Position numbers and translations under genes: made by a program
Shown here: one piece after another, positions 1 through 7,731 of the stretch
How positions within the stretch are numbered: the stretch's first letter is position 1
Layout: every line of letters begins with the position of its first letter
Assembly (NCBI GenBank): GCA_001780825.1
Contig: MFIX01000010.1
Coordinates: forward strand, 16,570 to 28,918
DNA: 12,349 nucleotides
Origin: Candidatus Glassbacteria bacterium RIFCSPLOWO2_12_FULL_58_11
Lineage (GTDB): Bacteria > Gemmatimonadota > Glassbacteria > GWA2-58-10
Direction: 5' to 3'
The notes under the pieces: model-generated
The model's input: only the letters and a program-made list of their open reading frames with translations
Told to the model about the DNA's origin: nothing
The model's database searches: none

Positions 1-2301
1 ATCCAGGAAAAGAACACCTGGTTCGGCAAGAACCACGGCGACATAATCGATCAGTTTAAAGTGGCCTATTTCAGCGCCGAGTTTGGGGTCACCGAGTGCA
101 TTCCAATCTACTCGGGCGGCTTGGGAATTCTCGCCGGCGACCATATAAAAAGCGCCAGCGACCTGGGCATCCCGCTGGTCGGCGTGGGGCTGATGTACCA
201 GCACGGCTATTTCCGTCAGTACCTTAACAATGACGGATACCAGCAGGAAGCTTACTACGAAAACGACCCCTTCAAAATGCCCATCCACCTTCAGCGCACC
301 AAAGAGGGCGGGACCCTGCTGATCTCGGTGGATTTCCCTGGAAGAAAAGTCTTTGCCCGCATCTGGCACGCAAAAGTCGGCCGGGTGCAGCTATACCTGC
401 TCGATACCAACGTTCCCGAGAACAGCCCCAACGACCGCGAGATCACCTACCAGCTCTATGGCGGTGATAAGGAAATGCGCATCCAGCAGGAAATCATGAT
501 GGGCATCGGCGGTATGAAAGCCCTGGAGGCCATGAATATCGAGCCCTGCGCGGTCCACATGAACGAGGGGCACGCGGCATTCAGCGGAATCGGCCGCATC
601 CAGAAGATTGTCCGGGAGCAGAAGCTTTCTTTCGATGAGGCCCTGGTCGCCGTGCGCGCCGGGGGTATTTTTACCACCCATACCCCCGTGGCGGCCGGAA
701 TCGACATCTTCGAACCCAACCTGGTCGACCGCTATTTTTCCCAGTATTATCCGCTCCTCGGGCTGGATAAGAAAGGTTTCCTCGCCCTGGGCCGGCGCAA
801 CCCGGATAATGATCTCGAGCCGTTCAACATGAGCTATCTCGCTTTCCGGCTCTCGGCCTACTACAATGGAGTCAGCCGTCTGCATGCCGGTGTCAGCCGC
901 GCGATGTGGCAGGCCGGCTGGCCGCAGGTCCCCGTGAATGACATTCCGATCACGCACGTGACCAACGGAATTCACATCCAGTCCTGGATCAGCCGCGAAA
1001 TGGGCGAGCTTTTCGAGCGCTACCTGGGTTACCGCTGGCGCGAAGACCCGACCGATAAGACAGTCTGGCAGAAAGTGGACAGTCTGCCGGATGAGGCCCT
1101 CTGGCGCACGCACGAGCTTAGAAGAGAACGCATGGTGTCTTTCGCCCGCCGCAGGCTCAAGGCGCAGCTCCAGGAGCGCGGGGCCTCCAGCCAGGAAATC
1201 GAGATGGCGGATGAGGTCCTCGATCCGAACGCCCTGACCATCGGGTTCGCCAGGCGGTTCGCCACCTACAAGCGGGCCACGCTGCTCCTGCGCGACCCGG
1301 AGCGGTTGAAACGGATAATCACCGACAAGTCGCGGCCGGTCCAGTTCCTGTTCGCCGGCAAGGCCCATCCGCGCGATGAGGAGGGCAAGGCCCTGATCCG
1401 TCAGATTGTCCATTTTTCCCGTGACCCGGAGATCAGGCGCAGGGTGGTTTTCCTGGAAAATTACGACATGATAGTTTCGCGCTACATGGTCCAGGGCGTG
1501 GATATCTGGCTCAATAATCCGCGCCGGCCGATGGAGGCCAGCGGCACCAGCGGGATGAAAGTGGTCTGCAACGGCGGACTCAACCTCAGTATTCTCGACG
1601 GCTGGTGGTGCGAGGCCTACGAGCTGGATCCCAATGCCGGCTGGGCTATCGGCAAGGGCGAGGACTACGATGACCTGAACCTCCAGGATCAGGTGGAGGC
1701 CAATGCCCTGTATAATTTGCTCGAGCACGATGTCGTCCCGATGTTTTACAACCGCAGCGAGGATGGCATGCCGCGGCGCTGGCTGGAAAAGATGAAAGCC
1801 TCGATCGCCAACCTCAACCCGGTCTACAACACCCATCGCATGGTCCAGGAATACGTTGAGCGCTGCTACCTCAATGCCGCCGCAAATTGCAGTAAATTGG
1901 CCAAGGATGGTTTCGCCAGAGCCAAGAGCCTGGCCGCCTGGAGCAAAAAAATCAGGGAGCAGTGGCAGTCGCTGAATATCGAAAAAGTCGAGGCCGACAC
2001 CAGCCACGAATACACCGTGGGGACCGAGATCACGGTCACCGCGACCCTGAACCTGGGTAAGCTCAAACCCGGAGATGTCTCGGTCGAAGCCTATTATGGG
2101 CCGCTCGACCAGAAGCGCAAGATAACCGAGGTGCACTCGGTCGTGCTGGCGCACAAGGAGAATTCCTCGGGCACCCGGCATGTCTTCGAGGGTAAAATGC
2201 CCTGCCAGCGCAGCGGCCTCCACGGATACACGGTGCGCGTGCTGCCCAGTAATGAGGACCTGGTTCAGCCCTACGAGCTGGGCTTGATCCTCTGGCATTA
2301 A
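1..2301 (+). CDS. glgP: Alpha-glucan (glycogen) phosphorylase, 5'-truncated by window edge
   Basis: This GT35 enzyme releases glucose-1-phosphate from glycogen or maltodextrin in the cytoplasm using pyridoxal phosphate. The frame is open from base 1, so the true start lies upstream and 766 residues are visible. Counting from base 1, the PLP lysine is residue 520 (codon 1558-1560) in EASGTSGMK. Other family blocks are MNEGHAAF (His 191), TTHTPVAAG (His 227), THVTNGIH, and FARRFATYKRA with Lys424-Arg425, which corresponds to the phosphate-contacting region. About 100 C-terminal residues (from about 664) form an extra beta-type extension ending LGLILWH. This matches the long bacterial/archaeal phosphorylases, which usually also carry a DUF3417 N-terminal domain; that part would be outside the window. 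Stop is TAA, followed at once by a stem-loop (2302-2330). GTG at 61 is internal, not the start. Family assignment is firm; the preferred glucan is unknown. Confidence 0.95.
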   Translation: MQEKNTWFGKNHGDIIDQFKVAYFSAEFGVTECIPIYSGGLGILAGDHIKSASDLGIPLVGVGLMYQHGYFRQYLNNDGYQQEAYYENDPFKMPIHLQRTKEGGTLLISVDFPGRKVFARIWHAKVGRVQLYLLDTNVPENSPNDREITYQLYGGDKEMRIQQEIMMGIGGMKALEAMNIEPCAVHMNEGHAAFSGIGRIQKIVREQKLSFDEALVAVRAGGIFTTHTPVAAGIDIFEPNLVDRYFSQYYPLLGLDKKGFLALGRRNPDNDLEPFNMSYLAFRLSAYYNGVSRLHAGVSRAMWQAGWPQVPVNDIPITHVTNGIHIQSWISREMGELFERYLGYRWREDPTDKTVWQKVDSLPDEALWRTHELRRERMVSFARRRLKAQLQERGASSQEIEMADEVLDPNALTIGFARRFATYKRATLLLRDPERLKRIITDKSRPVQFLFAGKAHPRDEEGKALIRQIVHFSRDPEIRRRVVFLENYDMIVSRYMVQGVDIWLNNPRRPMEASGTSGMKVVCNGGLNLSILDGWWCEAYELDPNAGWAIGKGEDYDDLNLQDQVEANALYNLLEHDVVPMFYNRSEDGMPRRWLEKMKASIANLNPVYNTHRMVQEYVERCYLNAAANCSKLAKDGFARAKSLAAWSKKIREQWQSLNIEKVEADTSHEYTVGTEITVTATLNLGKLKPGDVSVEAYYGPLDQKRKITEVHSVVLAHKENSSGTRHVFEGKMPCQRSGLHGYTVRVLPSNEDLVQPYELGLILWH

Positions 2302-2330
2302 GCTCGGCTGGGGGAGCGCCGCTGCCGAGC
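2302..2330 (+). terminator. Possible terminator stem-loop after glgP
   Basis: A perfect 7-bp stem, GCTCGGC (2302-2308) with GCCGAGC (2324-2330), encloses a 15-base loop directly after the glgP stop codon. No T-run follows, so it is a weak candidate for an intrinsic terminator and may only protect the 3' end of the mRNA. Confidence 0.35.
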
Positions 2331-2380
2331 GGATTACAGCCGGAAACTGCAACGGGCTTCACCTGCTTCTTGACCATTGA

Positions 2381-2412
2381 CCGGCGAGGGGCGAGTCTAT
2401 CGCTCCCGCCGG
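2381..2412 (+). other. Strong stem-loop in the glgP-pyk spacer
   Basis: CCGGCGAGGGGCGA (2381-2394) pairs with TCGCTCCCGCCGG (2400-2412): 13 pairs including one G-U, with one bulged A at 2387 and a 5-base loop. The stem ends 63 bases before the pyk ATG. The trailing sequence has only three consecutive Ts, so it could be a terminator of the glgP transcript, an mRNA leader structure for pyk, or a repeat. No function is shown by the sequence itself. Confidence 0.5.
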
Positions 2413-2475
2413 CTTTCCTATCCTCCCGGATCCCCGGGCAGGAGCTTTTCGATACTCCGTCCGGGTAAACACACA

Positions 2476-3891
2476 ATGCTGCGTAAAACCAAAATCATCT
2501 GCACCCTCGGCCCGGCCTCCTGGGACAGGGAAACCGTAAAACGTCTGCTCGAGGCGGGCATGGATGCCGCCCGGATAAATTTTTCCCACGGCGACCGGGA
2601 TTCCCATCTGAAAATCTACCAGACCCTCCGGGAGTCCGCGGAAAGCCTGGGCCGTCACCTGCCGATTATCGGCGACCTTCAGGGACCGCGTATCCGGGTG
2701 GGTGAAATTCCCGGCAAGGGGCTGCAGCTCGAAAAAGGGAGCCGGGTCGTGCTCAGCTCGCGCAACGAGCCCGCCGCCGGCAGCCGGATCGGCACGACCT
2801 ATCCGTCCCTGGCAGGCGACCTGAAACCGGGGGTCGCGGTGCTGCTCAACGATGGCCTTTTGCGGTTGACCGTGGAAAAGATCGAGAGCGGGGATGTCCA
2901 TTGCCGGGTGGAAGTCGGCGGCCTCCTGACCAGCCACAAGGGCATGAACCTGCCCGAGGTAAAAGTCAGCGTGCCCGCGCTGACCGGGAAGGACCTCGAG
3001 GACCTGAATTTCCTGCTCGAGCAGGATTTCGATTATGTGGCTCTTTCCTTTGTCCAGCGCTCCTCGGATGTCTTGCAGGCCAAGGAAATTATCGCCCGGG
3101 CGGGCAGCCAGATGCAGGTAATCGCCAAGATCGAGAAGCCCTCAGCGCTGGACGAGCTGGAGGGGATTCTGGACGAATCGGACGGGGTGATCGTGGCCCG
3201 CGGCGACCTGGGCGTGGAGCTGGGAGTCGAGCGTGTCCCGGCCGCGCAGAAAAAAATCCTGCGGGCCGCCGGCAAAAAAAGCGTGCTCTCGATCACCGCC
3301 ACCCAGCTTCTCGAATCGATGTTGGTAAACCCGGTGCCGACCCGCGCCGAGGCCAGCGATGTCGCCAATTCGGTATTCGATGGCTCGGACGCCCTGCTTT
3401 TTACCGGGGAGACCGCCGCGGGCAAATACCCGGTCGAGACCGTGCGGACCGCGGACCGGATTGTGCGCGAGGCCGAGGGCTCGATGGAGGCCTGGGGCGA
3501 CCGCGTGATGCTGCGGCACCAGGCGGCGCAGAACATCCCCGAAGCGGTCTGCCACGCCGCGGCGGATGCGGCCCGCGACCTTGGCGCGGCGGCGATCGTA
3601 ACCGGCACGCAGAGCGGGCGCACCGCGCTGCTGCTGAGCAAGTTCCGGCCGCCCATGCCGGTGGTGGGGATCAGCGACAATGTGCAGGCGGTGCGAAGGA
3701 TGAGCCTCTACAGCGGGGTATATCCGGTCCAGCTTCCCCGGATGGAAGTGCTCGAGGAATCGGTGGAGCACGCGGCCGCCCACCTGCGCGAGTCCGGCAC
3801 CTGCAAGGCCGGCGATTCGGTGGTGATGACTTTCGGCGCGCCGCTCTCCGGAAGGGGCAGCACCAATACATTGAGATTGGTTAAAATCTGA
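2476..3891 (+). CDS. pyk: Pyruvate kinase
   Basis: Catalyses phosphoenolpyruvate + ADP to pyruvate + ATP, the last step of glycolysis, in the cytoplasm. The 471-residue product has the usual length. It begins MLRKTKIICTLGP, the normal family N-terminus. It then shows RINFSHG, DLQGPRIRVG (entry to the B domain), AKIEKP with catalytic Lys218 and metal ligand Glu220, ARGDLG with metal ligand Asp244, ATQLLESM, and TGETAAGKYPVE. The C-terminal domain includes TGTQSGRTA and ends GSTNTLRLVKI. The ATG at 2476 is chosen over an in-frame TTG at 2377 because the 33 extra residues would fall in the hairpin-bearing spacer and match no family sequence. The ribosome site is weak (GGG at 2463-2465). It follows glgP by 174 bases, a sensible carbon-storage/glycolysis neighbourhood. 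No change in key residues is seen; the effector cannot be told. Confidence 0.97.
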   Translation: MLRKTKIICTLGPASWDRETVKRLLEAGMDAARINFSHGDRDSHLKIYQTLRESAESLGRHLPIIGDLQGPRIRVGEIPGKGLQLEKGSRVVLSSRNEPAAGSRIGTTYPSLAGDLKPGVAVLLNDGLLRLTVEKIESGDVHCRVEVGGLLTSHKGMNLPEVKVSVPALTGKDLEDLNFLLEQDFDYVALSFVQRSSDVLQAKEIIARAGSQMQVIAKIEKPSALDELEGILDESDGVIVARGDLGVELGVERVPAAQKKILRAAGKKSVLSITATQLLESMLVNPVPTRAEASDVANSVFDGSDALLFTGETAAGKYPVETVRTADRIVREAEGSMEAWGDRVMLRHQAAQNIPEAVCHAAADAARDLGAAAIVTGTQSGRTALLLSKFRPPMPVVGISDNVQAVRRMSLYSGVYPVQLPRMEVLEESVEHAAAHLRESGTCKAGDSVVMTFGAPLSGRGSTNTLRLVKI

Positions 3892-3900
3892 AATTTCAGT

Positions 3901-3914
3901 GGACCGTTCGGTCC
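3901..3914 (+). other. Short palindrome after pyk
   Basis: GGACCG and CGGTCC flank a 2-base spacer, 10 bases after the pyk stop. With so short a loop and no following T-run it is poor as a terminator; it may be a remnant or chance. The rest of the 122-base spacer to the symporter gene shows no recognised promoter. Confidence 0.25.
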
Positions 3915-3995
3915 GGACGCCGGTAGAGCCGCATATCCGATGAGTTTTCCGGCCGCAGCTAAAAATTCTATTCTCTGCCGCATTCACCCGTCTTC

Positions 3996-4000
3996 AGGAG
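3996..4000 (+). promoter_or_regulatory. Ribosome binding site supporting a TTG start
   Basis: AGGAG lies 13 bases before the TTG at 4014. This spacing is long but usable. The frame is closed upstream at 3960-3962 and contains no ATG or GTG before 4014, so this site helps fix TTG as the likely start of the symporter gene. Confidence 0.5.
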
Positions 4001-4013
4001 ACCTTCTCTCACC

Positions 4014-5702
4014 TTGTTCCAGCTTCACGCCCTGGATTATTTCATAGTCGCCTTCTATTTCCTCTTTGTCCTCGGGGTCGGCTACTACCTTAAAGGCCGC
4101 ACCCGCAGCGGAGAGGATTTCTTTCTCGCCGGCCGCGGACAGTCCGCCTGGGTCGCCGCCATCTCGTTTATCGCCGCCAGCATGGGCGCGCTCGAGCTGA
4201 TGGGCTGGGCCGCAGCCACTTACCAGTATGGCCTGCTCGCCGTGCACTGGTACTGGATCGGCGTGGTCCCGGCGATGCTGATCCTGGGCCTTTTCATGAT
4301 GCCCTTCTACCATATCAGCCGCACCCACTCTGTCCCCGGCTATCTCAAGCTGCGTTACGGCGAAAGCTCGCGGGTGCTCGCCGCGGTGACTTTCCTGTTC
4401 ATGACCCTGCTGGCCAGCGGGATCAGCATGTACGCCATGGGGCTGGTCCTGGAAAACTTCTTCGGCTGGGATTTCGACATCAGCATCTGGGCCACCGCGC
4501 TGGTGGTCTGCGCTTATGTGGCCATGGGCGGGCTGACCTCGGCGATCTTCAATGAGATCGTGCAGTTCTTCCTGATCTGGGCCGGTGGCTTCCTGATCCC
4601 GGTGTACGGACTGATCGAGGTGGGCGGCTGGCACAAGCTCACCGAAAAGGTGATGCAGCGCGCGGCTGAGCTTACCCCGCCCGGAGCGGTGGTCCTGGAC
4701 CGCATCCATATCTGGTCCACTCTCGGCAGTCCCGCGGACAACCCGATGGGCATGCACTGGCTGGGGATCACATTCGGGCTCTGTTTCATTCTGGCAACCG
4801 GTTACTGGTGCACGGATTTCCTGGTAGTGCAGCGGGTACTGACCGCCCGGGACCTGCGCAGCGCCCGGATGGCCCCGGTGATAGCCTCGATTTTCAAGGT
4901 CAGCGTGCCGCTGATCGTCATCCTGCCGGGTCTGCTCGGTTTCGCTCTGCTCCCCGGCCTTCAGCCGGAGAGCCCCGGGATAAATGCCTCCGAGACTTAC
5001 AATGCTGTTCTCCCGCTGATGATGAAGCGCTATTTCGGCCCGGGCCTGATCGGCCTGGGCCTGACTGCGCTGATGGCGGGTTTTATGAGCGGCATGGCCG
5101 GCAATGTCAGCGCATTCTCCACGGTCTGGACCTACGACATTTACCGCTCGCTTATCCGCAAATCCGCGCCGGACAAGCATTACCTAAACATGGGCCGCTG
5201 GTGTACCGTGCTCGGCGTGCTGATCTCGATCCTGAGCACCTATCTGGTCAAGCAGTTCTCGAGCATGGCGGTTTACACCCAGGCGCTGTTCAGCTTTTTT
5301 ATCGCCCCCCTGTTCGGCACGGTGGCCCTGGGGATGTTCTGGAAGAGGGCGAGCGCCGGGGCGGGCTTCTGGGGGCTGCTGGCCGGCATGCTGGCGGCGA
5401 CAGCCTTGTTTTTCGGGGTGCGTCTCGGGGCTATCGATCCCTATTACCTGACCTTGAGCCAGGCCCCAAGCGAGATGTCGCTATATGTCTGGCAGGCCAC
5501 CTGGGCCTTTCTGGCGACAATCGCCGTGACCGTGGCAGTGAGCCTCTTCTCTTCGCCCAGGCCCGATAAAGAGCTGGACGGGCTGGTTTACGGGGCGACT
5601 CTTCTGCCAGGCGAGGCCGGCACTCCCTGGTACCGAAGGCCGGTGTTCTGGGCCTGTTTCAGTTTGACTATTTTTATCTCGCTGAATATAATCTTCTGGT
5701 AA
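4014..5702 (+). CDS. Sodium:solute symporter family (SSS) transporter
   Basis: A 562-residue inner-membrane protein of the SSS (SGLT/PutP) family, which couples Na+ entry to uptake of sugars, amino acids, organic acids or related solutes. About 14 hydrophobic segments are visible, the first at about residues 6-24. It is followed by the family signature region GEDFFLAGRG, where the dispersed Gly/Arg pattern is typical. The conserved helix thought to hold part of the Na+ site reads ALMAGFMSGMAGNVSAFSTV followed by YDIY. The C-terminus has the late feature LDGLVYGAT, then WYRRP and a last helix ending LNIIFW, as in one long SSS subgroup. The start is TTG with AGGAG 13 bases upstream. The substrate cannot be read from sequence. 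Its neighbour, an MttB-family methyltransferase 155 bases downstream, makes a methylated amine one possibility, but the hairpin between them suggests separate transcripts. Confidence 0.92.
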   Translation: MFQLHALDYFIVAFYFLFVLGVGYYLKGRTRSGEDFFLAGRGQSAWVAAISFIAASMGALELMGWAAATYQYGLLAVHWYWIGVVPAMLILGLFMMPFYHISRTHSVPGYLKLRYGESSRVLAAVTFLFMTLLASGISMYAMGLVLENFFGWDFDISIWATALVVCAYVAMGGLTSAIFNEIVQFFLIWAGGFLIPVYGLIEVGGWHKLTEKVMQRAAELTPPGAVVLDRIHIWSTLGSPADNPMGMHWLGITFGLCFILATGYWCTDFLVVQRVLTARDLRSARMAPVIASIFKVSVPLIVILPGLLGFALLPGLQPESPGINASETYNAVLPLMMKRYFGPGLIGLGLTALMAGFMSGMAGNVSAFSTVWTYDIYRSLIRKSAPDKHYLNMGRWCTVLGVLISILSTYLVKQFSSMAVYTQALFSFFIAPLFGTVALGMFWKRASAGAGFWGLLAGMLAATALFFGVRLGAIDPYYLTLSQAPSEMSLYVWQATWAFLATIAVTVAVSLFSSPRPDKELDGLVYGATLLPGEAGTPWYRRPVFWACFSLTIFISLNIIFW

Positions 5703-5758
5703 TCTTTCCCTTCTCCTCTCCCGAGGAGTGCCCGTGAAGCCGGCGGGGTGTGTACGGC

Positions 5759-5787
5759 GGGCGACCCCGATTTTATCGGGGTCGCCC
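5759..5787 (+). terminator. Perfect 13-bp stem-loop after the symporter gene
   Basis: GGGCGACCCCGAT (5759-5771) pairs perfectly with ATCGGGGTCGCCC (5775-5787) around a TTT loop. It lies 56 bases after the symporter stop and 69 bases before the methyltransferase ATG. The downstream run is only CTGCTTTAGCTTT, so it is a plausible but imperfect intrinsic terminator. Its outer arms (GGGCGAC, GTCGCCCCT) are shared with the palindrome at 7391-7419, so it may instead be a member of a REP-like repeat family reused as a terminator. Confidence 0.6.
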
Positions 5788-5856
5788 CTGCTTTAGCTTT
5801 GCCCGCTGGCCTCGGATCAAGCACCGATAAATTCTTGACGCTTAAGGAGATTATGC

Positions 5857-7284
5857 ATGATCGCTCAGGTGCTGAGTAAGGAACAGGTAGAAAAGATCGA
5901 CCGGGCTTCCCTGGAAATCCTCGAGCGTGTGGGCGTGCAGGTACCCCACGCGGATATGTTGGAAAAATTCGCGGAGGCCGGGGCCAAGGTCGATTTCCAG
6001 GCGCAGCGGGTGAAAATTCCGCCGGAGATCGTGCGGCGCCTGGTGGAGGGGAGCGGGAAAAAATTTGCTATTTACGGCCGGGATGAATCGAAGGCCGCCC
6101 GGTTCGGCGAGGGCCGCCGCAACTACAACAGTATCGCCGGGGAGGCTTACTGGGTGGAGGAGGCCGGCGGCGGGCGCAGGTTCGCCTCGCTGGCGGATGT
6201 GGCCGCGGCCTCCCGTTTCGCGGATGCCCTGGGTTCGATCAATATCGCCGGGGCGATGAGCGACCCGCACGAGCTCCCCGCGGAATACCGCTGCGTCGAG
6301 GTTTTCGCCACCCAGGTCAGGAACACCACCAAGCCGGTCCAATTCTGGTTCCACGACCGCCGCTCGGCCGCCTTTATCAACGAGATGCTGATTGCCATCC
6401 GGGGAGACGAAAAGGCCGCCGCCGAGAAACCGCTCTGTTACCCTTTTCTGGAGCCGATCAGCCCGCTGCGCTTCCCGTTCAACGGGATCGACCTGCTCTA
6501 CGAGACCACGCGGCTCGGCCTGCCCGTGCCGGTCGGCCCGATGGCCCAGATGGGGCTTTCCGCGCCGGCCACTGTCGCCGGGACCCTGGCCCAGCAGCAT
6601 GCCGAGGTGCTTTCCGGGATTTGTATCACCCAGCTGGTCAAGCCCGGGCTGCCGGTCTGTTACGGCGGGATCTGCCACGCTTTCGACATGTCCACCACTC
6701 AGATGATTTTCTCCGGCCCTGAGCAGGCGATTTTCGGCGTGGCGATGACCCAGTTGGGAAAGCATTACGGCCTGCCGGTCTATATCAATGTCGGACTGAC
6801 CGACTCCAAGCGGCCGGACGCCCAGGCCGGGCTGGAGGCCGGGATCACCCTGGCGCTCGGCGCCGCGGCCGGGGCGGACATTTTCGGGCATATGGGAATA
6901 AGCGGCGTGGACCAGGCCTCCTCGCTCGACATGCTGGTCCTACAGGATGAAATAATTTCCTATGTCGAGAGCCTCTGCCGCTCTCTCGAGATCAGCGACG
7001 AGACCCTGGGGCTGGAGGTTATCGCCGAGTCCGGGCCGGGCGGCTCATTTATCGATAAAGAGCACACGGTCGAGCATTTCCGGAGCGAGCTCTGGTTCCC
7101 CAATCTGCTGGACCGCGAATACTACCAGAGCTGGCTGGACCGCGGCGCATTAGGCATGGATGAGCGCTGCCGGCGGCGCAAAGAAGAAATCCTGGCCGGT
7201 CATCAGGCTGAGCCGCTGTCTGCCGAGCTGGAGCGCGAGCTGCAGCGGATCGTGAAAGCCGCAAAAAAAGAGCTGGGAGGCTGA
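5857..7284 (+). CDS. MttB-family (trimethylamine methyltransferase-like) corrinoid methyltransferase, non-pyrrolysine
   Basis: Members move a methyl group from a quaternary or tertiary amine to the cobalt of a partner corrinoid protein in the cytoplasm. The 475-residue product is close to the family length and matches it throughout. Blocks include ILERVGVQVPH near the N-terminus, YGRDESKAARFGEG, YGGICHAFDMSTTQM (from residue 269), GLTDSKRPDAQAG (313-325) and FGHMGISGVDQASS. Archaeal MttB reads an in-frame UAG as pyrrolysine; this frame has no internal UAG. It therefore belongs with the broad non-pyrrolysine group whose studied members demethylate glycine betaine (MtgB), proline betaine or carnitine. 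AAGGAG (5844-5849) is 7 bases before the ATG. No corrinoid protein or activase is adjacent on either side in the window. Substrate is unknown; a role in methylated-amine catabolism is inferred. Confidence 0.9.
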   Translation: MIAQVLSKEQVEKIDRASLEILERVGVQVPHADMLEKFAEAGAKVDFQAQRVKIPPEIVRRLVEGSGKKFAIYGRDESKAARFGEGRRNYNSIAGEAYWVEEAGGGRRFASLADVAAASRFADALGSINIAGAMSDPHELPAEYRCVEVFATQVRNTTKPVQFWFHDRRSAAFINEMLIAIRGDEKAAAEKPLCYPFLEPISPLRFPFNGIDLLYETTRLGLPVPVGPMAQMGLSAPATVAGTLAQQHAEVLSGICITQLVKPGLPVCYGGICHAFDMSTTQMIFSGPEQAIFGVAMTQLGKHYGLPVYINVGLTDSKRPDAQAGLEAGITLALGAAAGADIFGHMGISGVDQASSLDMLVLQDEIISYVESLCRSLEISDETLGLEVIAESGPGGSFIDKEHTVEHFRSELWFPNLLDREYYQSWLDRGALGMDERCRRRKEEILAGHQAEPLSAELERELQRIVKAAKKELGG

Positions 7285-7643
7285 AAAGACCAAATATTTT
7301 CACTGGCTTTAATCGGAGTAATTCACAAAAACATCATATCTGCGTCGGAGTACACTTTTCCTGAACACCCAGAAAAATTACCAGAGGCGCCGTAGGGCGA
7401 CGCATGCGTCGCCCCTACGCTTTTATCACACATTGGACATTTATCAACCTTATCCAGGGATTTGCATAATCTTTTGAATATTATTCTTTTATAATTCTGA
7501 AACACTTTCATGGTTGCCTCAATTTTCCACCTTTCCAGCCGGCGTCTTACTTCTTTGCCTGGGCAAAACCATCTTCCCTGAAATTGTTGTTTTCTCTCCG
7601 AACCCGGCAAATGTCTTAAACAAAAATCTCACAGTATTTATAC
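7285..7643. other. AT-rich intergenic stretch without a credible gene
   Basis: This spacer is much poorer in G+C than the flanking genes; 7441-7500, for example, has 15 G/C of 60. It contains the REP-like palindrome at 7391-7419 and little else that I recognise. A minus-strand open frame at 7323-7610 has no good ribosome site, and its middle is simply the translated palindrome, so I do not call it a gene. The stretch may be a decayed insertion or long leader region. Confidence 0.6.
7391..7419. repeat. REP-like palindrome (bidirectional stem-loop)
   Basis: Left arm CGTAGGGCGACGCA (7391-7404) is complementary to right arm TGCGTCGCCCCTACG (7405-7419), except for one extra C in the right arm. 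The centre is GCATGC with no spacer. Such GTAGGGGCGACGCATGCGTC-type palindromes are familiar as dispersed extragenic repeats in many bacterial genomes, and their chance translation gives peptides such as GATHASP. It lies 106 bases after the methyltransferase stop and is followed by CTTTTA, so it could also end transcription from either side. A repeat identity is inferred from resemblance; only a genome search would prove copy number. Confidence 0.6.
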
Positions 7644-7672
7644 TTGACAGATAACAGTCGTTATATTACTAT
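7644..7672 (+). promoter_or_regulatory. Sigma70-type promoter of the TetR gene
   Basis: A perfect -35 hexamer TTGACA (7644-7649) is separated by 17 bases from TACTAT (7667-7672), which matches 4 of 6 bases of the -10 consensus. Transcription would begin near 7679, giving a leader of about 53 bases to the ATG at 7732. The -10 element sits in the centre of the operator palindrome 7651-7692. Confidence 0.75.
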
Positions 7673-7692
7673 AGTTATATAACGTCCGTTAT
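7651..7692. promoter_or_regulatory. Double palindromic operator, probably bound by the adjacent TetR protein
   Basis: Two 14-base palindromes with identical arms occur: ATAACAGTCGTTAT (7651-7664) and ATAACGTCCGTTAT (7679-7692), exactly 28 bases apart. The arms extend inward (GTTATAT and ATATAAC at 7660-7666 and 7677-7683), so the 42-base region is also one large imperfect inverted repeat, with 14 of 16 positions matching between half-regions. It covers the promoter spacer, the -10 box and the predicted start of transcription. Repressor bound here would block RNA polymerase. Autoregulation is inferred from position and symmetry, as is usual for TetR-family genes. Confidence 0.75.
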
Positions 7693-7731
7693 TATTCATT
7701 TTCCACGACCTTCAACCCTGGATTCGAAAAT

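Noticed and set aside
391..2352. 653-residue open frame on the minus strand opposite glgP
   Set aside because: It lies wholly against a gene with firm family motifs; its translation has no recognisable domain and is the usual by-product of GC-rich codon use.
2377..2475. TTG at 2377 as an earlier start for pyruvate kinase
   Set aside because: The extra 33 residues overlap the stem-loop and do not resemble the family; the ATG at 2476 gives the standard N-terminus.
3984..5180. 398-residue minus-strand open frame opposite the symporter gene
   Set aside because: Composition rich in His, Gln, Glu and Gly is typical of an antisense shadow of a hydrophobic protein; no start context or family match.
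5835..5840. TTGACG as a -35 box for the methyltransferase gene
   Set aside because: A -10 at normal spacing would fall inside the coding region, beyond the ribosome site at 5844-5849.
6781..6900. Possible pyrrolysine site in the methyltransferase
   Set aside because: No in-frame TAG occurs anywhere in the gene; it reads through with sense codons to TGA.
7323..7610. 95-residue minus-strand frame with a CPMCDK motif
   Set aside because: No ribosome site, AT-rich background, and part of it (the VGATHASP run) is a translated palindrome; more likely a non-coding repeat remnant.
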